Counted from the stretch's first letter, positions 1 through 10,932 are shown. The stretch: DNA of 64,000 bases from Siphonodentalium dalli (GCA_032622095.1 CP136068.1:12689729-12753728), one strand, 5' to 3'. The notes: generated by a model from the sequence alone, not told the origin. Program-made: numbers and translations.

Positions 1-110
1 ATACATGTACTTCTCTTTTATGTAAATATGTTGTTACGATAGAAGAGTAATTGCATCAATTTTATTTTACTAATCTGCACAGTGTACTGACAACATGATG
101 GTTTGTATGA
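1..110 (-). pseudogene. Decayed copy of TMEM145-like exon 6 and its downstream intron
   Basis: Positions 7-106 align with 642-748, which holds the end and donor side of exon 6. The exon end is recognisable (plus-strand GCACAGTGTACTGACAACAT), but the donor has become ATTAGT instead of GTGAGT. No acceptor lies at the expected distance, so it is very unlikely to be a usable alternative exon. It looks like a local tandem duplication, about 635 bp apart, that lost function. Confidence 0.6.
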
Positions 111-716
111 TCCACATATGTGGGTAAAGGGGGGAATTCCAAAGACAATTCAGTCCACGACAAGAGGTACCAAGTATTACCCACCGGAAGCTGACATAAG
201 CTAATGAAAGGCAGAGGACTCTGCTGTATAGGCAGTTTCAGAATCAGTCATAAAGTTGAAATAAAATAAGCAAGAAAGCCCCACGTCCTCCTGTATATTG
301 AGTACCGAGTTTACCATATATATCGTATCAGATTTATAGATGCATTTATAGATAAGTTATACATTTCCCAAATTTTATTGGTGTTGTCCCATCCATAACA
401 GTAAAAATTAAGTTAATTTCGCGCAAGTAAGATATATATACTTATGCATAATAAATATATAAAGCACTGACAACTATTGGATTCCAAGCAAGTTGAATAT
501 AATCGCTATTTATATTGATCGAGTTCATTAGTTACATGTATGTGTTTCTGTTATTTTAATAAGAGATTTCTTATGTCTAGGCTTCCACACACTATCACAA
601 AAAGGTTTTATTGTTTGTGCGATTTCAGAGGTGTTGTTGTTAAATGTAATTCTCTTTATGTAAATATGTTGTTATGATAGAAGAGTAAATGAACCAATCT
701 TAATTATCTTACTCAC
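110..716. other. Intron of the TMEM145-like gene, no gene seen
   Basis: This AT-rich stretch holds no coding signal. It separates the decayed and intact copies of exon 6. TA-rich tracts lie around 318-480. Confidence 0.6.
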
Positions 717-788
717 CTGCGCACAGTACTGACAAAATGATGATGATAACATACACAACGAAGAAGGATATGTCTATTGGTAATATAT
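717..788 (-). CDS. TMEM145: TMEM145-like exon 6: first transmembrane helix
   Basis: This 72-bp exon completes codon 181 (Tyr) and gives residues 182-204 plus one base. After ILPIDIS it is a continuous hydrophobic run (FFVVYVIIIILSVL), the expected first helix of the seven-helix domain. The acceptor is TCTCTTTCAG and the donor GTGAGT, phase 1-1. The following exons, for the first cytosolic loop and helices 2-7, are not in the window. A decayed partial copy of this exon and its donor side is at 1-110. Confidence 0.87.
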
Positions 789-953
789 CTGAAAGAGAAA
801 ATAGACACTTGTTTAATAGGTAACCATTATACCTGACCGGTGATATTCATAACTATATTTAATTGTCCGATATACCGATATAACAAACGTTTCTCTGGCC
901 CGCTTGCAAATATGACTCTCACATTTGCATTGGAAAGAACAATTTCAAAATTA

Positions 954-1080
954 CAGTAATGCCCTAATTAATCCCGAGAGCTGTCCGATGAATGGTAACA
1001 AGCCATATTTCCGACTAAATCCTGAAAAGTTACCCATAATTCTGCTGTGGTCAAGGAGTCGATTAATTATGGCATTACTG
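954..1080 (+). mobile_element. Family A MITE, copy 1 (left arm deleted)
   Basis: It begins CAGTAATGCCC and ends GGCATTACTG, flanked by TA on both sides. The right arm, with AGCCATATTTCCGACTAAAT and AATTCTGCTGTGG, is present, while most of the left arm is missing. A full copy is a 210-220 bp near-perfect palindrome. TA target duplication and the CAGT end fit a Tc1/mariner-type MITE. Confidence 0.8.
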
Positions 1081-1762
1081 TATACAGTTTATCACATGAG
1101 CCTCTAAGCACTTGGACATTATTACCCCAGTTATTGAGCAATGGCAACATCCAAATGCATACAGATTCATGCTGAATAATTATGCTAATACCCAACAAAC
1201 CAGCTGATGGCTATTTCTCCAAGTATAGGCACATCCTGATTTCAACTAATACAGTTGTACTTCAATATAATAGTTAAATATGGATATCCCCGTTTTGTGA
1301 ATTCAATAAAAGAGGGATAATCTGGCCACAATCATATTTTACATAAAATCATTGATTAGCAGTGTAACACTAATTCAGTACGTACCTTGATATTTTTGTG
1401 ATGAATTAACTGGCTCAATCCATACAAATGAATAATAATGATGGCACATGATATGGAAGTAAACTAACATCCAATTCGTCTAAATTTTGTTATGAAGGAG
1501 TGATGTCATATGTTAATGTAATTTAGAAAGGCATACATTTTTAGAACATTACTACATTTTTTCATTTGAAATCCATCTTTAAAAAAACATTTTTAACAGC
1601 AGATGTTTCACGTATGTTTGTTTGCAAATTTGATAAATATATATAGTAGCCAAATTATTTTTTAGTGGGGGGGGGGGGGGGGGGGGGAGATCTCAAGACA
1701 ATAATGGATTGTCCAGGTCAGTCAGATACAATGTTATATTCTGCTGTTAGGAATTAACTTAC
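1081..1762. other. Intron of the TMEM145-like gene
   Basis: No coding signal was seen. A run of about 19 G lies at 1668-1687. Confidence 0.55.
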
Positions 1763-1847
1763 AAAATTCATCAGCAGAAAATTCTTTATGCAGTAGATCT
1801 TTACCATTGGTCATGTGAATGGTGTATGTCAAATTCAGCCCAATGTA
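1763..1847 (-). CDS. TMEM145: TMEM145-like exon 5: pre-membrane luminal segment
   Basis: This 85-bp exon gives residues 153-180 plus one base of codon 181. It reads YIGLNLTYTIHMTNGKDL and ends with FSADEF. The family has the matching LTNG and FSADEFG segment just before its first helix. N157 lies in an N-L-T glycosylation sequon in the luminal part. The acceptor is TTTGATTCCAG and the donor is GTAAGT, phase 1. The plus-strand region 1827-2035 holds several AATTCAGCCCAATG-like repeats that include the start of this exon in reverse, so the acceptor side has again been copied nearby. Confidence 0.88.
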
Positions 1848-2046
1848 CTGGAATCAAATAAAAAAATAGTTGAAATTCAACCCAACAGACTGAATGTCCT
1901 TTGTTAAATTCAGCCCAATGTAATGGAATAGTATAAAAATATAGTTTTAAATTTAGCCCAGCATACTGAATAATGTATGTAAAATTCAGCCCAAATGCAA
2001 TAGAATAATAAGTAGCCTAAAATACGAATTGACATCTGCGGTTGAA

Positions 2047-2606
2047 TTATTGACATTTTGTGTGACCGAATGCCCTTTTGAACAAGTGACACGTTAATTC
2101 CGCTTTAAATTGATCAATAGGTTGCGGAGCTTTAAGGTGGTCAGGCAATAAATTCCAGAGCCTGGGACCGGCCACGGAAAATGCGCGGTCACCGCATATT
2201 ACTAGATTGCCAGGAGTATGTATTAACAAATTCGACTTTGCAGACCTAATTGGTCTGGGAGGTTGATAAGTTCAACGATATCGGATAGGTAAGATGGTGC
2301 CAAGCCATTTAAAAAATTGTAAATGAATATTGTTTTGAAATGAACTCTTTCCTCGATCGGAAGCCAATGCAGTTTATCCAGTATAGGAGTTTATGGTCAA
2401 ATTTTTTGGTTTTTGTAACAAGCCTAGCCGCACAATTTTGAAAGACCTGGAGCTTGTACAACAAAATTAGACTTGTTGCAACCAAGGAGCAGGGAATTAC
2501 AATAATCGATGCGGCTGTTTACAAATGCATTGACAAGTTGTTTTGTCGTCTCCATGTCAATCACGTCAGCACGTAGATAGTGAGCGATAAGCAAAACACT
2601 CAACAC
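2047..2606 (-). pseudogene. LINE reverse transcriptase C-terminal relic
   Basis: Minus-strand frames carry hallmark segments of the end of LINE ORF2 proteins. One is SRIDYCNSLLLG near 2510, another a WHHLTYPIS-like stretch near 2300, and the last GDRAFSVAGPRLWNLLPDHL near 2150-2190. They lie in the order expected for a CR1/L2/Rex-like non-LTR element, but in different frames with stops, so the copy is dead and 5'-truncated. It lies in the TMEM145-like intron between exons 4 and 5, on the same strand as the gene. Confidence 0.8.
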
Positions 2607-2864
2607 CGTGGCAATTGTTTAGGTCGACAGTGATTCATGGTGACCCATTCAACACCCACTAATAGACCGTGGTATCATAACCGAACAGTACCGTAACTCC
2701 ACCGCAGTGAAATTTTCAATACCGCTGTGGATATATACTGTATACTACTGGTAATACCGTGGTCATTACCGGGGTATCATCCCGTTTTTCATGTCAATTA
2801 CATTTGATTATAGTTGTATGTCATGCGATGACCATGTAATATTTTAATCAAAACAATATTTTAA

Positions 2865-2948
2865 CCCTTTGAGTGCCAGGGGCCGATCTCATCGGCCCTA
2901 AACCTACAAAATAAGTCTGTTAAAGAATATAAGAATAAATTATTAAAA

Positions 2949-2983
<35 letters not shown>

Positions 2984-3104
2984 TTAGGCCAATGCATTCT
3001 CTTATATATGCGAGAGGCGACCTATGGTCGACTCGCATATATAAGAGAATGCATTGGCACAGGGTATATGGGTTGATACAAAAATCGACCTGGCACTCAA
3101 AGGG
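2865..3104. mobile_element. Family E TTAA-flanked MITE, copy 1
   Basis: The ends CCCTTTGAGTGCCAGG and CCTGGCACTCAAAGGG are inverted repeats flanked by TTAA at 2861-2864 and 3105-3108. It contains a poly-A run at 2954-2980 and the hairpin module CCAATGCATTCTCTTATATA with its inverted partner. TTAA duplication and a CCC end fit piggyBac-type mobilisation. Confidence 0.82.
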
Positions 3105-3108
3105 TTAA

Positions 3109-3733
3109 TGACATAAACCCTATTTTAAATGACATAAACCCAAGTTTATAAAGATGCAATAGAAATAGAAGAATCTTAAAGACATATTATGGACTTGTTC
3201 GGGTTCGTAAAACTGATCAATTAGTACTCAGACACTATGCTAATTGGGGGAATATAGCATTCTTCAAAATTTCAAAGAAATCGACCATACAAGTCCGTAG
3301 AAAACACTGTCTGAATTACGCTCAATTGTAAATATTTACATCTCGATTCGGGACGCAACAATCGGCGATAAACTAACAAAAATGATTTTCACCATCGATA
3401 CTCTTTGCATTTAATAAATATATAAGACTGACGGTGTGTTGTAAATTTGGGTTAATATTCATAAAAATAACTACTTTGAGCAAGATTATTCTCCATTTCT
3501 ACTTGATCACCCAGCCGGAGTGTTTCACGTCACTTTAAATGAAGCGACAAATGGAAACAACTGTCTGAAGTGCATGCTTCCTAACATACATGTATATAGA
3601 GGATGGTGGTCTGACAATGGATCAGACTGTATTTGCTTTTTCGACAGTCGGGAAATGATTGTTCATGCAACTATAGTGGTATCTGGGGGAGAAAAAAAAT
3701 AGTTTAATATCAAATTTTTAATGAGCAACTCAC
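3109..3733. other. TMEM145-like intron, no feature recognised
   Basis: A plus-strand 60-codon frame at 3520-3702 has no recognisable motif or splice context. Confidence 0.5.
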
Positions 3734-3940
3734 CTCTGAGTTAATTCCTCGACATCTAGCGACAGCAATAAACCACCACCTTTCTCGCGCCGACCGGAAC
3801 TCGCGTCCTCCCAAACATCGTATGACCTTGTTACCCGCGTCATTCGTCTCCAGCTCACATCCAGACTTTGAATCCAGTGGATTTAAGTTTATCACCTGGT
3901 TATTTTCTGGTTTCAAGACGGCCATCTTTTGCAGGCAGTT
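3734..3940 (-). CDS. TMEM145: TMEM145-like exon 4: PENNQVINL to RERWW
   Basis: This is the longest exon of the gene: 207 bp, residues 84-152, phase 0-0. It carries the strongest family signature: KPENNQVINL near its start, a Gly-Cys pair, an Arg-Cys pair followed by Gly-Gly, and FRSARERWWFIAVARC. In the family this block forms the end of the luminal domain, with cysteines likely in disulfides. The acceptor is TTTATAG and the donor is GTGAGT. An ATG within it (residue 89) is internal, because the upstream codons continue the exon 3 frame. Confidence 0.92.
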
Positions 3941-3985
3941 CTATAAATAGTAAAAATTGTGACAATCAGTCATTACTCGCATTAA

Positions 3986-4055
3986 CCCTTCCATGACTGG
4001 AGCCTCCTGAAAAAACCCTGTGCCAATGAATTCTCTTAATATATAAGTGATACAT
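3986..4055. mobile_element. Family F TTAA MITE fragment
   Basis: It begins TTAACCCTTCCATGACTGGA and reaches into the shared hairpin module (GTGCCAATGAATTCTC), then breaks off. Only the left part is present. Confidence 0.6.
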
Positions 4056-4174
4056 AAGTACATGGGAGATAATATAATAATAAATCCATTAAATTACAAG
4101 CATGCGACAGTAATTAGTTTCAATGCGTGGGACAATTATTACCCTGATGAGCCTGAATACTAAGTAACCATTTA

Positions 4175-4387
4175 CAGTAATGCTCTAATTAATCGACCTC
4201 TTTACCACAGCAGAATTATGGGTAACTTTTCAGGATTTAGTCGGAAATATGGCTTGTTGCCATTCATCGGAAAGCTCTCGGCGAGAGCTTTCCAATGAAT
4301 GGCAACAAGCCATATTTCCGACTAAATCCTGAAAAGTTACCCATAATTCTGCTGTGGTAAAGAGGTTGATTAATTAGAGCATTACTT
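4175..4387. mobile_element. Family A MITE, copy 2 (full palindrome)
   Basis: Two arms of about 105 bp fold on a GAAAGCTCTCGGCGAGAGCT centre. The left end is TA-CAGTAATGC. The right end has mutated to CATTACTT. Confidence 0.85.
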
Positions 4388-4499
4388 TACTTGCTCCCAT
4401 GGGACAGGGAGTGGTGGCTAGCATACATGTGCTGACAAGATCTTTCACTGCTCATAATCAGGTACCATTTTAAACCATAGGTGGGTCGAAGCATACACA

Positions 4500-4720
4500 G
4501 TTCAAGCGACCTTGCTCAAGGGTCACAACTTGGTGAGAAAAATCGAACAGCGTATAATCTCACAATTGAAAGCTGATCAATTCGGACAAGCCACTGCTGT
4601 GTGAAACTTGCATTAGACCGGCGGCAGGCTGTGAACTCATCTCAATGTGTTGACAGCGAAGACAAGTGCGACGCACTAACCACTGGACCACGGAGCTCCA
4701 CAACTTATGCAGATGGATGC
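4500..4720 (-). mobile_element. tRNA-headed SINE, minus strand
   Basis: Read on the minus strand from about 4700, it has an A-box-like TGGTCCAGTGG, then a degraded B box near AGTTCACAGCC about 45 bases on. A body containing CCTTGAGCAAGGTCGC follows, a motif common in conserved SINE central domains. The head and body order supports a tRNA-derived SINE. The family name is not assigned. Confidence 0.6.
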
Positions 4721-5029
4721 TGTTTATAGGTGGGGAATGTTCAGAAAATAAGTTCAATAAAAGGTCAGCAGACCACAGTGTCCCCCGAAAAAGTGGCAAG
4801 TCGATGCCGCTTTGTTGAAGAAATTAAAAAAAATTCTAAGTTGAAAAGGGTTAATAACTCCATACAAAAAAAAAAATTCCGTCATCTATATACATGTTGC
4901 ACATCTCCAATATGTGGGTAACAATACTTTGAAGTTTCAAATATCTACAATCAAAACTGTAGGGGAGTTGATCACGAAGGTACCCTCATACAGAAAATTA
5001 TAAAAAATGTTGAAATTTTCTAAGTCAAA

Positions 5030-5290
5030 AAGGGTTAATAACTCCGTCAAAAGATAATTTTTCCGTCATCTATATACATGTTGCACATCTTCAATATATG
5101 GGCAACAATATTCTGAAGTTTCAAATCTCTGGGATGAAATCTGTAGGAGGAGATGATTACACCATGAAGGTACTCAAAAGTGTGACGGACAGACGGACGT
5201 ACAGACGGACGGACGAACAGACGGACGAACGGACGGACGGACCCCGTTTCTATAGTCCCCCAAAAATAAATTTTTCGGGGGACAATAAAC
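5030..5290 (+). repeat. Dispersed-repeat tail with (GACG)-type microsatellite
   Basis: Two related blocks (about 4830-4990 and 5000-5180) share AAGGGTTAATAACTCC and GTCATCTATATACATGTTGC. They are followed by a GACGGACG-like array at 5185-5240 and a TCCCCCAAAAATAAATTTTT end. The layout resembles the 3' end of a retroposed element. Confidence 0.55.
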
Positions 5291-5721
5291 CGACATATGC
5301 CGTTTGTTGAACTAATTATTATCTGAACATTTCTTAAAGGCGTGCTGTACGCGAATCCGACCATTTATTAGATGCTTTCCGCTTTATTCAATGGAAAATA
5401 TGATACAAATGAATTAATTCGAGGACACAAGCTGAATATATACACATGCATGCTCAAAAGAAGCACAGGTATCAACATGAAAATTATATTTAAATAGATT
5501 TTATGACTCAAGCCATCCATAAACACAATTACAATATATTATAAGTTTCAGGTTTTGTGACAGAACCACAATTACATAACGGCTGGTGAATTGGGACAAT
5601 TAGAAATTATCACACATCGTCCAGAAAAATCTTTTATGAAATATATCAAATTCAAGACATCAGTTCTGCTGATGATTTGCCAAAAGAATTACATATTATT
5701 TGACACATTCGTCGGGAAATA

Positions 5722-5802
5722 CAGTAATTCCCTAAGTAATCGACCTCTTAACCACAGCAGAATTATGGGTAACTTTTCAGGATTTAGTCGGAAATATGGG
5801 TT
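5722..5802. mobile_element. Family A MITE, copy 3 (left arm only)
   Basis: TA-CAGTAATTCCC through GGAAATATGGG is present. The centre and right arm are absent. Confidence 0.7.
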
Positions 5803-5845
5803 GATCGGACTTTGCACTGAAAGGGTTAATTTTCTTGTTGTTATA

Positions 5846-6063
5846 CAGTAAATGTCCTAAATAATCGACCCCTAAACCACAGCAGAATTATGGGAAATTC
5901 TTCAGGAATTAGTCGGAAATATGGCTTGCATTGTGCCATTCATCGGAAAGCTCTTGATGAGAGCTTTCCAATGAATGGCAACAAGCCATATTTCTGACTA
6001 AATCTTGAAAAATTTCCCATAATTCTGCTGTGGTCAAAGGGTCATATACTTTGGGCATTACTG
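5846..6063. mobile_element. Family A MITE, copy 4
   Basis: Full foldback with TA on both sides (left CAGTAAATGTCC, right GGGCATTACTG). The centre is GAAAGCTCTTGATGAGAGCT. Confidence 0.83.
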
Positions 6064-6121
6064 TATTTCAGATTATACAAAGGGCTTAAATACTGGAAAT
6101 TTAGATGCAGTCTCCCTTTAA

Positions 6122-6337
6122 TCCTTCCATGACTAGAGCTTCCTGAAATATTGCGAAAACCCTGTGCCAATGCATTCTCTTATATATGCGAGTTTCCAAT
6201 AGGGAGCCTCACATATATAAGAGAATACATTGGCCTGACAATATTTACCTTGACCTGGTAAGCCAGTGCATTATCTTATACATGTATGTGAGGCATATAC
6301 TAGTACATGTATAACATAATGCATTGGCACAGGGTCT
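6122..6337. mobile_element. Family F TTAA MITE with hairpin module
   Basis: It starts after TTAA at 6118-6121 with TCCTTCCATGACTAGAGC and contains the CCAATGCATTCTCTTATATA module, its inverted partner and a related GCATTATCTTATACATG pair. A TTAA follows at 6338, but the right end does not pair with the left, so it may be rearranged. Confidence 0.6.
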
Positions 6338-6559
6338 TTAATGCTGTACCAGCGCATCTCCCATCGTGAATGGTTTAATTCTTTCAACACCGCAGCCCAC
6401 TTTAGCGGGCACGACGTAATTCACATTCACCACCGCAGCCAGCTTTAGTGGGCAGAGAATAATTTTCCGGAATAACAGGCAATAAACCCATACAAAAACT
6501 CCACATGTGATCACAGTAGTTCTCAGGAGAAATGTATTCAAATTAGACTGCAGGGTGAG

Positions 6560-6775
6560 AAATAAGGTATAGTTCTCCTGTGAAATAAATTTCTACCCTA
6601 AATCTAACATGAGAAATATTTCTCAGGAGAAATTTCACACATGAGTTTATGGTAGAATAGGGTAGAAATCTAACTTAGATGATTCTGGCCACAATCTGAT
6701 CAGAATATCTCGGGAATAATTCTAAGTCAGATTTCTCACATGAGAATATGGTAGAATAGGGTAGAAATTTCTTAA
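6560..6775. repeat. Local repeat of TCTCAGGAGAA / GGTAGAATAGGGTAGAAAT
   Basis: Short direct and inverted repeats occur several times, including two copies of ATGGTAGAATAGGGTAGAAA. No coding signal. Confidence 0.5.
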
Positions 6776-6962
6776 CCAGATTTCAATGGTCATATACCAT
6801 GTTTATGGGAATATATGCTAATGATTTTATTGGTTGGCGACTGAGATATCATTTGGATGATATTCTGTATCAATATTGATTGCTGGATACACAGACCTGA
6901 CAAATACGGCCACAATGTCACATGTGGGCCTAAATGCGGGATAATGTCTCTGTTTCAGTTAA

Positions 6963-7354
6963 CCCTTTACCCAACAAACCGGCCACAACCGGCCAAATAA
7001 AGCTTCAACAGCCTAAAATATCTTCAGTCTGTCTCAATAGAACCATACACATATGGATATCATTGGAACCGGCTCCTTGACCACATTGTGATAGTTACAG
7101 TTATGCCCTGTGCCAATGCATTCTCTTATATATGCGAGTCGACCATAGGTCGCCTCGCATATATAAGAGAATGCATTGGCCTAAAAAAAATCTTTTTTTA
7201 ACACTTTTTACCATTTTTTCTTACATTCTTTAACAATTTTATAATTTTTAATGTGTTAAGCCAATGCATTCTCTTATATATGCGAGGCGACCTATGGTCG
7301 ACTCGCATATATAAGAGAATGCATTGGCACAGGGCCCTTCTGTTGGGTAAAGGG
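6963..7354. mobile_element. Family D TTAA MITE, copy 1
   Basis: The ends are CCCTTTACCCAACA and TGTTGGGTAAAGGG, with TTAA at 6959-6962 and 7355-7358. It contains two full copies of the CCAATGCATTCTCTTATATA hairpin, each with its own inverted partner and a CGACCATAGGTCG loop. The TTAA flank and CCC end suggest a piggyBac-like non-autonomous element. Confidence 0.88.
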
Positions 7355-7849
7355 TTAAGTAACTTCTTTTTGTGCATATTATTGCTTTGTTCTCATCATG
7401 CTCATTGTATCCCTTCTGACTGATTCCTCATCACCACATATGATAACATTACGACAAGTTATGGATATAATGATCACTATTTGAATGTTTGGTCAATATA
7501 CTTATGTGGTGAAATATTGCAAATAAAGTTAACTGTAACAGTATATATTGAGTTCATATGTATTTACTCACCTGTTCACACATGGCATGCGTTACCATGG
7601 TGATACAATCACAATTATTTGACGTCATCCATCGGCATGCAGGTAATGCAAACTGATGGGCTGTCATCACTTATCATGACAATATATGGGTGTCCATACT
7701 GTAACCACATTTATATATACTAGTATGAATGCCCCACATGTGAGACAAAGAATTTCCATATACTGCTGTAAACCTGGTGTCCTGGATAATTTAATTACCT
7801 CTGTAAATTTGGTGGCAAAAGAGTTAAAGGAAATACCCATCCAAGAGTA

Positions 7850-7982
7850 CAGTAATGCCCTAATTAATCGACTCCTTAAGCACAGCAGAATTATGGGTAA
7901 CTTTTCAGGATTTAGTCGGAAATATGGCTTGTTGCCATTCATCGGACAGCTCTCGGGGAGTCGATTAATTAGGGCATTACTG
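7850..7982. mobile_element. Family A MITE, copy 5 (right arm deleted)
   Basis: TA-CAGTAATGCCC and GGGCATTACTG-TA ends are present. The left arm is intact but most of the right arm is missing. Confidence 0.8.
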
Positions 7983-8018
7983 TAATTAGATTAGTAAAGA
8001 AACGTTTATTATACATAC

Positions 8019-8093
8019 TTTGTCAGATTTATACACAGCTGCCCATTGAGATGGGTCATCAAAGTACATCATGATAGACTGGTGCTCATACTC
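8019..8093 (-). CDS. TMEM145: TMEM145-like exon 3: luminal FDDPSQW block
   Basis: This 75-bp exon gives residues 59-83 in phase 0-0. It contains the conserved block MMYFDDPSQW followed by VYKSDK, as in TMEM145 relatives. The acceptor is ATATTTTCAG and the donor is GTATGT. Directly upstream in transcription (8094-8712) are ten further copies of the acceptor plus the first roughly 37 exon bases. Only this last copy continues into the conserved PSQWAAVYK residues, so it is the functional exon. The upstream copies run into a TAA shortly after FDDL where the frame is intact. Confidence 0.9.
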
Positions 8094-8712
8094 CTGAAAA
8101 TATATAAGGTTAAAGGTCGTCAAAATACATCATGATAGACTGGTACTCATATTCCTGATAATATAAAAGGTTAAAGGTTGTCAAAATACAACATGATAGA
8201 CTGGTACTATAGTCCTGAAAATATAAAAGGTTAAAGGTCATCAAAATACATCATGATAGACTGGTACTATAGTCCTGAAAATATAAAAGGTTAAAGGTCA
8301 TCAAAATACATCATGATAGACTGGTACTATAGTCCTGAAAATATAAAAGGTTAAAGGTCATCAAAATACATCATGATAGACTGGTACTCATACTCCTGAA
8401 AATATAAAAGGTTAAAGGTCGTCAAAATACATCATGATAGACTGGTACTCATACTCCTGAAAATATATAAGGTTAAAGGTCGTCAAAATACATCATGATA
8501 GACTGGTACTCATATTCCTGATAATATAAAAGGTTAAAGGTTGTCAAAATACAACATGATAGACTGGTACTATAGTCCTGAAAATATAAAAGGTTAAAGG
8601 TCATCAAAATACAGCATGATAGACTGGTACGCATACTCCTAAAAATATAAAATGTTAAAGGTCGTCAAAATACAGCATGATAGACTGGTGGTCATACTCC
8701 TGAAAACAGCAG
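8094..8712 (-). repeat. 60/61-bp minisatellite made of exon 3 acceptor and exon start
   Basis: Ten tandem units of 60-61 bp lie directly upstream (in transcription) of exon 3. Read on the minus strand, each unit has a pyrimidine tract, TTTTCAG, then about 37 bases of exon 3 (GAGTATGAGTACCAGTCTAT and on). Units are separated by AACCTTTAACCTT-like intron sequence. Some units read CAG-GACTATAGTACC, a one-base loss, and one acceptor reads TTTTTAG. The genuine exon is the unit nearest 8019 and is the only one continuing into PSQW codons. Confidence 0.92.
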
Positions 8713-9497
8713 AGGTTACAGGTTTTATAAGGAGGATTCCCAAATTGTGATTGTTTGAGCCATTTGTATCTCAATAATGTAAATAAAAATCTAAGAAAAA
8801 GAGTCCATACTCCAAATGTAGTTTTTTTTGTATTTTTAGATAAAGTTACACAGAGCCCATATGTTAAACACACATGCTAGCTAGGCTCAATTGAGCTTCC
8901 AGATTTTCTTTATGTAATTTGGAAGGAGGTATAACATACATGTAGGTTGAACAATATATGAACTATTGATATATCGGCTTGATATGCTCGAAAAATACTT
9001 GCCACGGCCTCAGCCATTTCCCAGCTATTTTAAATTTTTGGCACATGTGAAACAAACGCTCTTTATTTCTACCATATCAGGTATAGACTAACACGGAATG
9101 CTCTTTTCTGTTCTGTGCCATGCACATGGTTGTGTTGTTTGTTCGGGACCTATATGGGTCCATATTGTATTTTTTATGACTTCAATATGGCTTTCTGGGA
9201 CATATAATGCCCACAGAAAGGTAGTTCAAGTGGACCTATTTTGATACTGGGAAATAATAAAAAAGCCAATATTATTAGGCGTGTTTTGAAGCACAAACTG
9301 CCATGTGGCTTTTAATTGATAACTATAAGAACACACCTGTAAGTCACAGGGGAGGTAATTAAGAGCAAGTGTTTGAACACTATGCCTATCTTTAACTAAA
9401 GCCATGTACGTAACATGTACATACATGTAGACCTCATGTGATAATTCAAATTGAATTAAAGAGATAATTTTAAGACATCAATTTCCTCAATGCCAAT
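8713..9497. other. TMEM145-like intron 2, no feature recognised
   Basis: No coding signal, and no clear transposon ends were seen. Confidence 0.45.
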
Positions 9498-9960
9498 CTA
9501 GGGACCTGCGAATATTCGAGATTCGATTCGATGTCAATATCGGGCACCCGATTCGAGATCGACCGGAAACAGTCCTCTGATTCGGATGTTTTCGAATTGG
9601 TGTTACACATGTACTTCGGTGTAGTCTCGTTTTGTGCATCTAAATAACACATGCCAAATGACCTGAACTCACAGAAATTGAAGCACATGGTTGCCAAGTT
9701 AGCCAATGTAGGTAATTTTGAATGTATGCATTTCAGAATAGACGTGCATTATGCAAATTATTTCTTTCGATCCCAACCCATGACAGTGATCAATCGCCGC
9801 ATACATTTGTAATCTGTATCGACACTATGTAAATTGGCAAACAATGTTAATCACTAGATCTCTGATTCGAATCGAGATTCGATTCGATGTCGTTATCAGG
9901 AAGGAGATTCGATATCGAGATTCGATTCGATGCAAAATCCCCGATTCGCAGATCCATATG
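9498..9960. repeat. GATTCGATTCGA-rich repeat
   Basis: Two blocks of the degenerate motif GAGATTCGATTCGATG lie at 9505-9560 and 9865-9945, near GGGACCTGCGAATATTCG and GATTCGCAGATCC ends. The same ends recur inverted at 15700-15815. A dispersed element is likely. Confidence 0.55.
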
Positions 9961-9995
9961 CCAATCCCTATTAAATTTAATGATAATTGGTTTAA

Positions 9996-10493
9996 AGGGG
10001 TACTGTACGCCATTTTCAATAAAGTCCTGGTAATAACAATGATCTAATATCGATAATATATAGAACAATAAGTAATTTGAGTCGAAAATGTATTCTGTGA
10101 ACATTCAGGTTAATAAGTTATATTAAAATCAAAGTTAATAATTTTTTGATACAAGTTTAATTTATGGGCAATGAATAGCACATATGATCGTGTAAAAAAA
10201 ATGTGTTGATATGGGGTGTAAACTCAAGCCACTCACTGACTAGTGACTATACAATGACTTAAATAAGTATATGGGACTAATATATAACATAACATTTATT
10301 TGATACATTTGCTTGAAAACTGTAGAAAAATTACTTGACAACGACAGTTTGTATTTTCTCATTCCGGCTAATCTGCCATCCGTAACATTACTTCGTACTC
10401 AACAAACCTTCATATAATGGAAATCTGGTTAATATAATCTATGACTAAGAGACTATAGAAAAACCAACAACAACATTTGAGTAAAGTATCCCT
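9996..10493. mobile_element. Family B TTAA MITE, copy 1
   Basis: The ends are AGGGGTACTGTACGCC and AAAGTATCCCT, flanked by TTAA at 9992 and 10494. The interior contains TATATGGGACTA and TTGCTTGAAAACTGT, shared with copies at 22014, 45350 and about 53000. Confidence 0.85.
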
Positions 10494-10569
10494 TTAAATG
10501 ACTTTAATTTAGGTTTTATTTAAACAGTGCTATGATTTAGTTTTGTTAGGTCACAATGTGTGTCTTTAA

Positions 10570-10928
10570 CCCTTTCAGTGCCAGGTCCGATTTTTGTACC
10601 ATAGGTCACCTCGCATACATAAGAGAATGCATTGGCCTAACAATTTTTCATCATTTGTTATTATTTTTTACAATTTTTTACAATTTTAATAATTTTTTCT
10701 TATATTCTTTAACAGACTTATTTTGTAGGTTTAGTGCCAGGGAATCTTACAATTTTCATGGGCATCAAAATTATTACTATGAATACTTGGTGATAGTTTT
10801 GAGTTATAACATGCCCCTAAGGTTTTAACCAGTTTGTTTTTCAAATTCGCTATAGCATGCTTTTTTTAGGGCAGATTTTACAGATGGTAAATTAGGGCCG
10901 ATGAGCTCGGCCCCTGGCACTGAAAGTG
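10570..10928. mobile_element. Family E TTAA MITE, copy 2
   Basis: It begins CCCTTTCAGTGCCAGGTCC after TTAA at 10566 and ends CCTGGCACTGAAAGTG before TTAA at 10929. It keeps half of the GCATTCTCTTATATATG hairpin. Confidence 0.75.
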
Positions 10929-10932
10929 TTAA

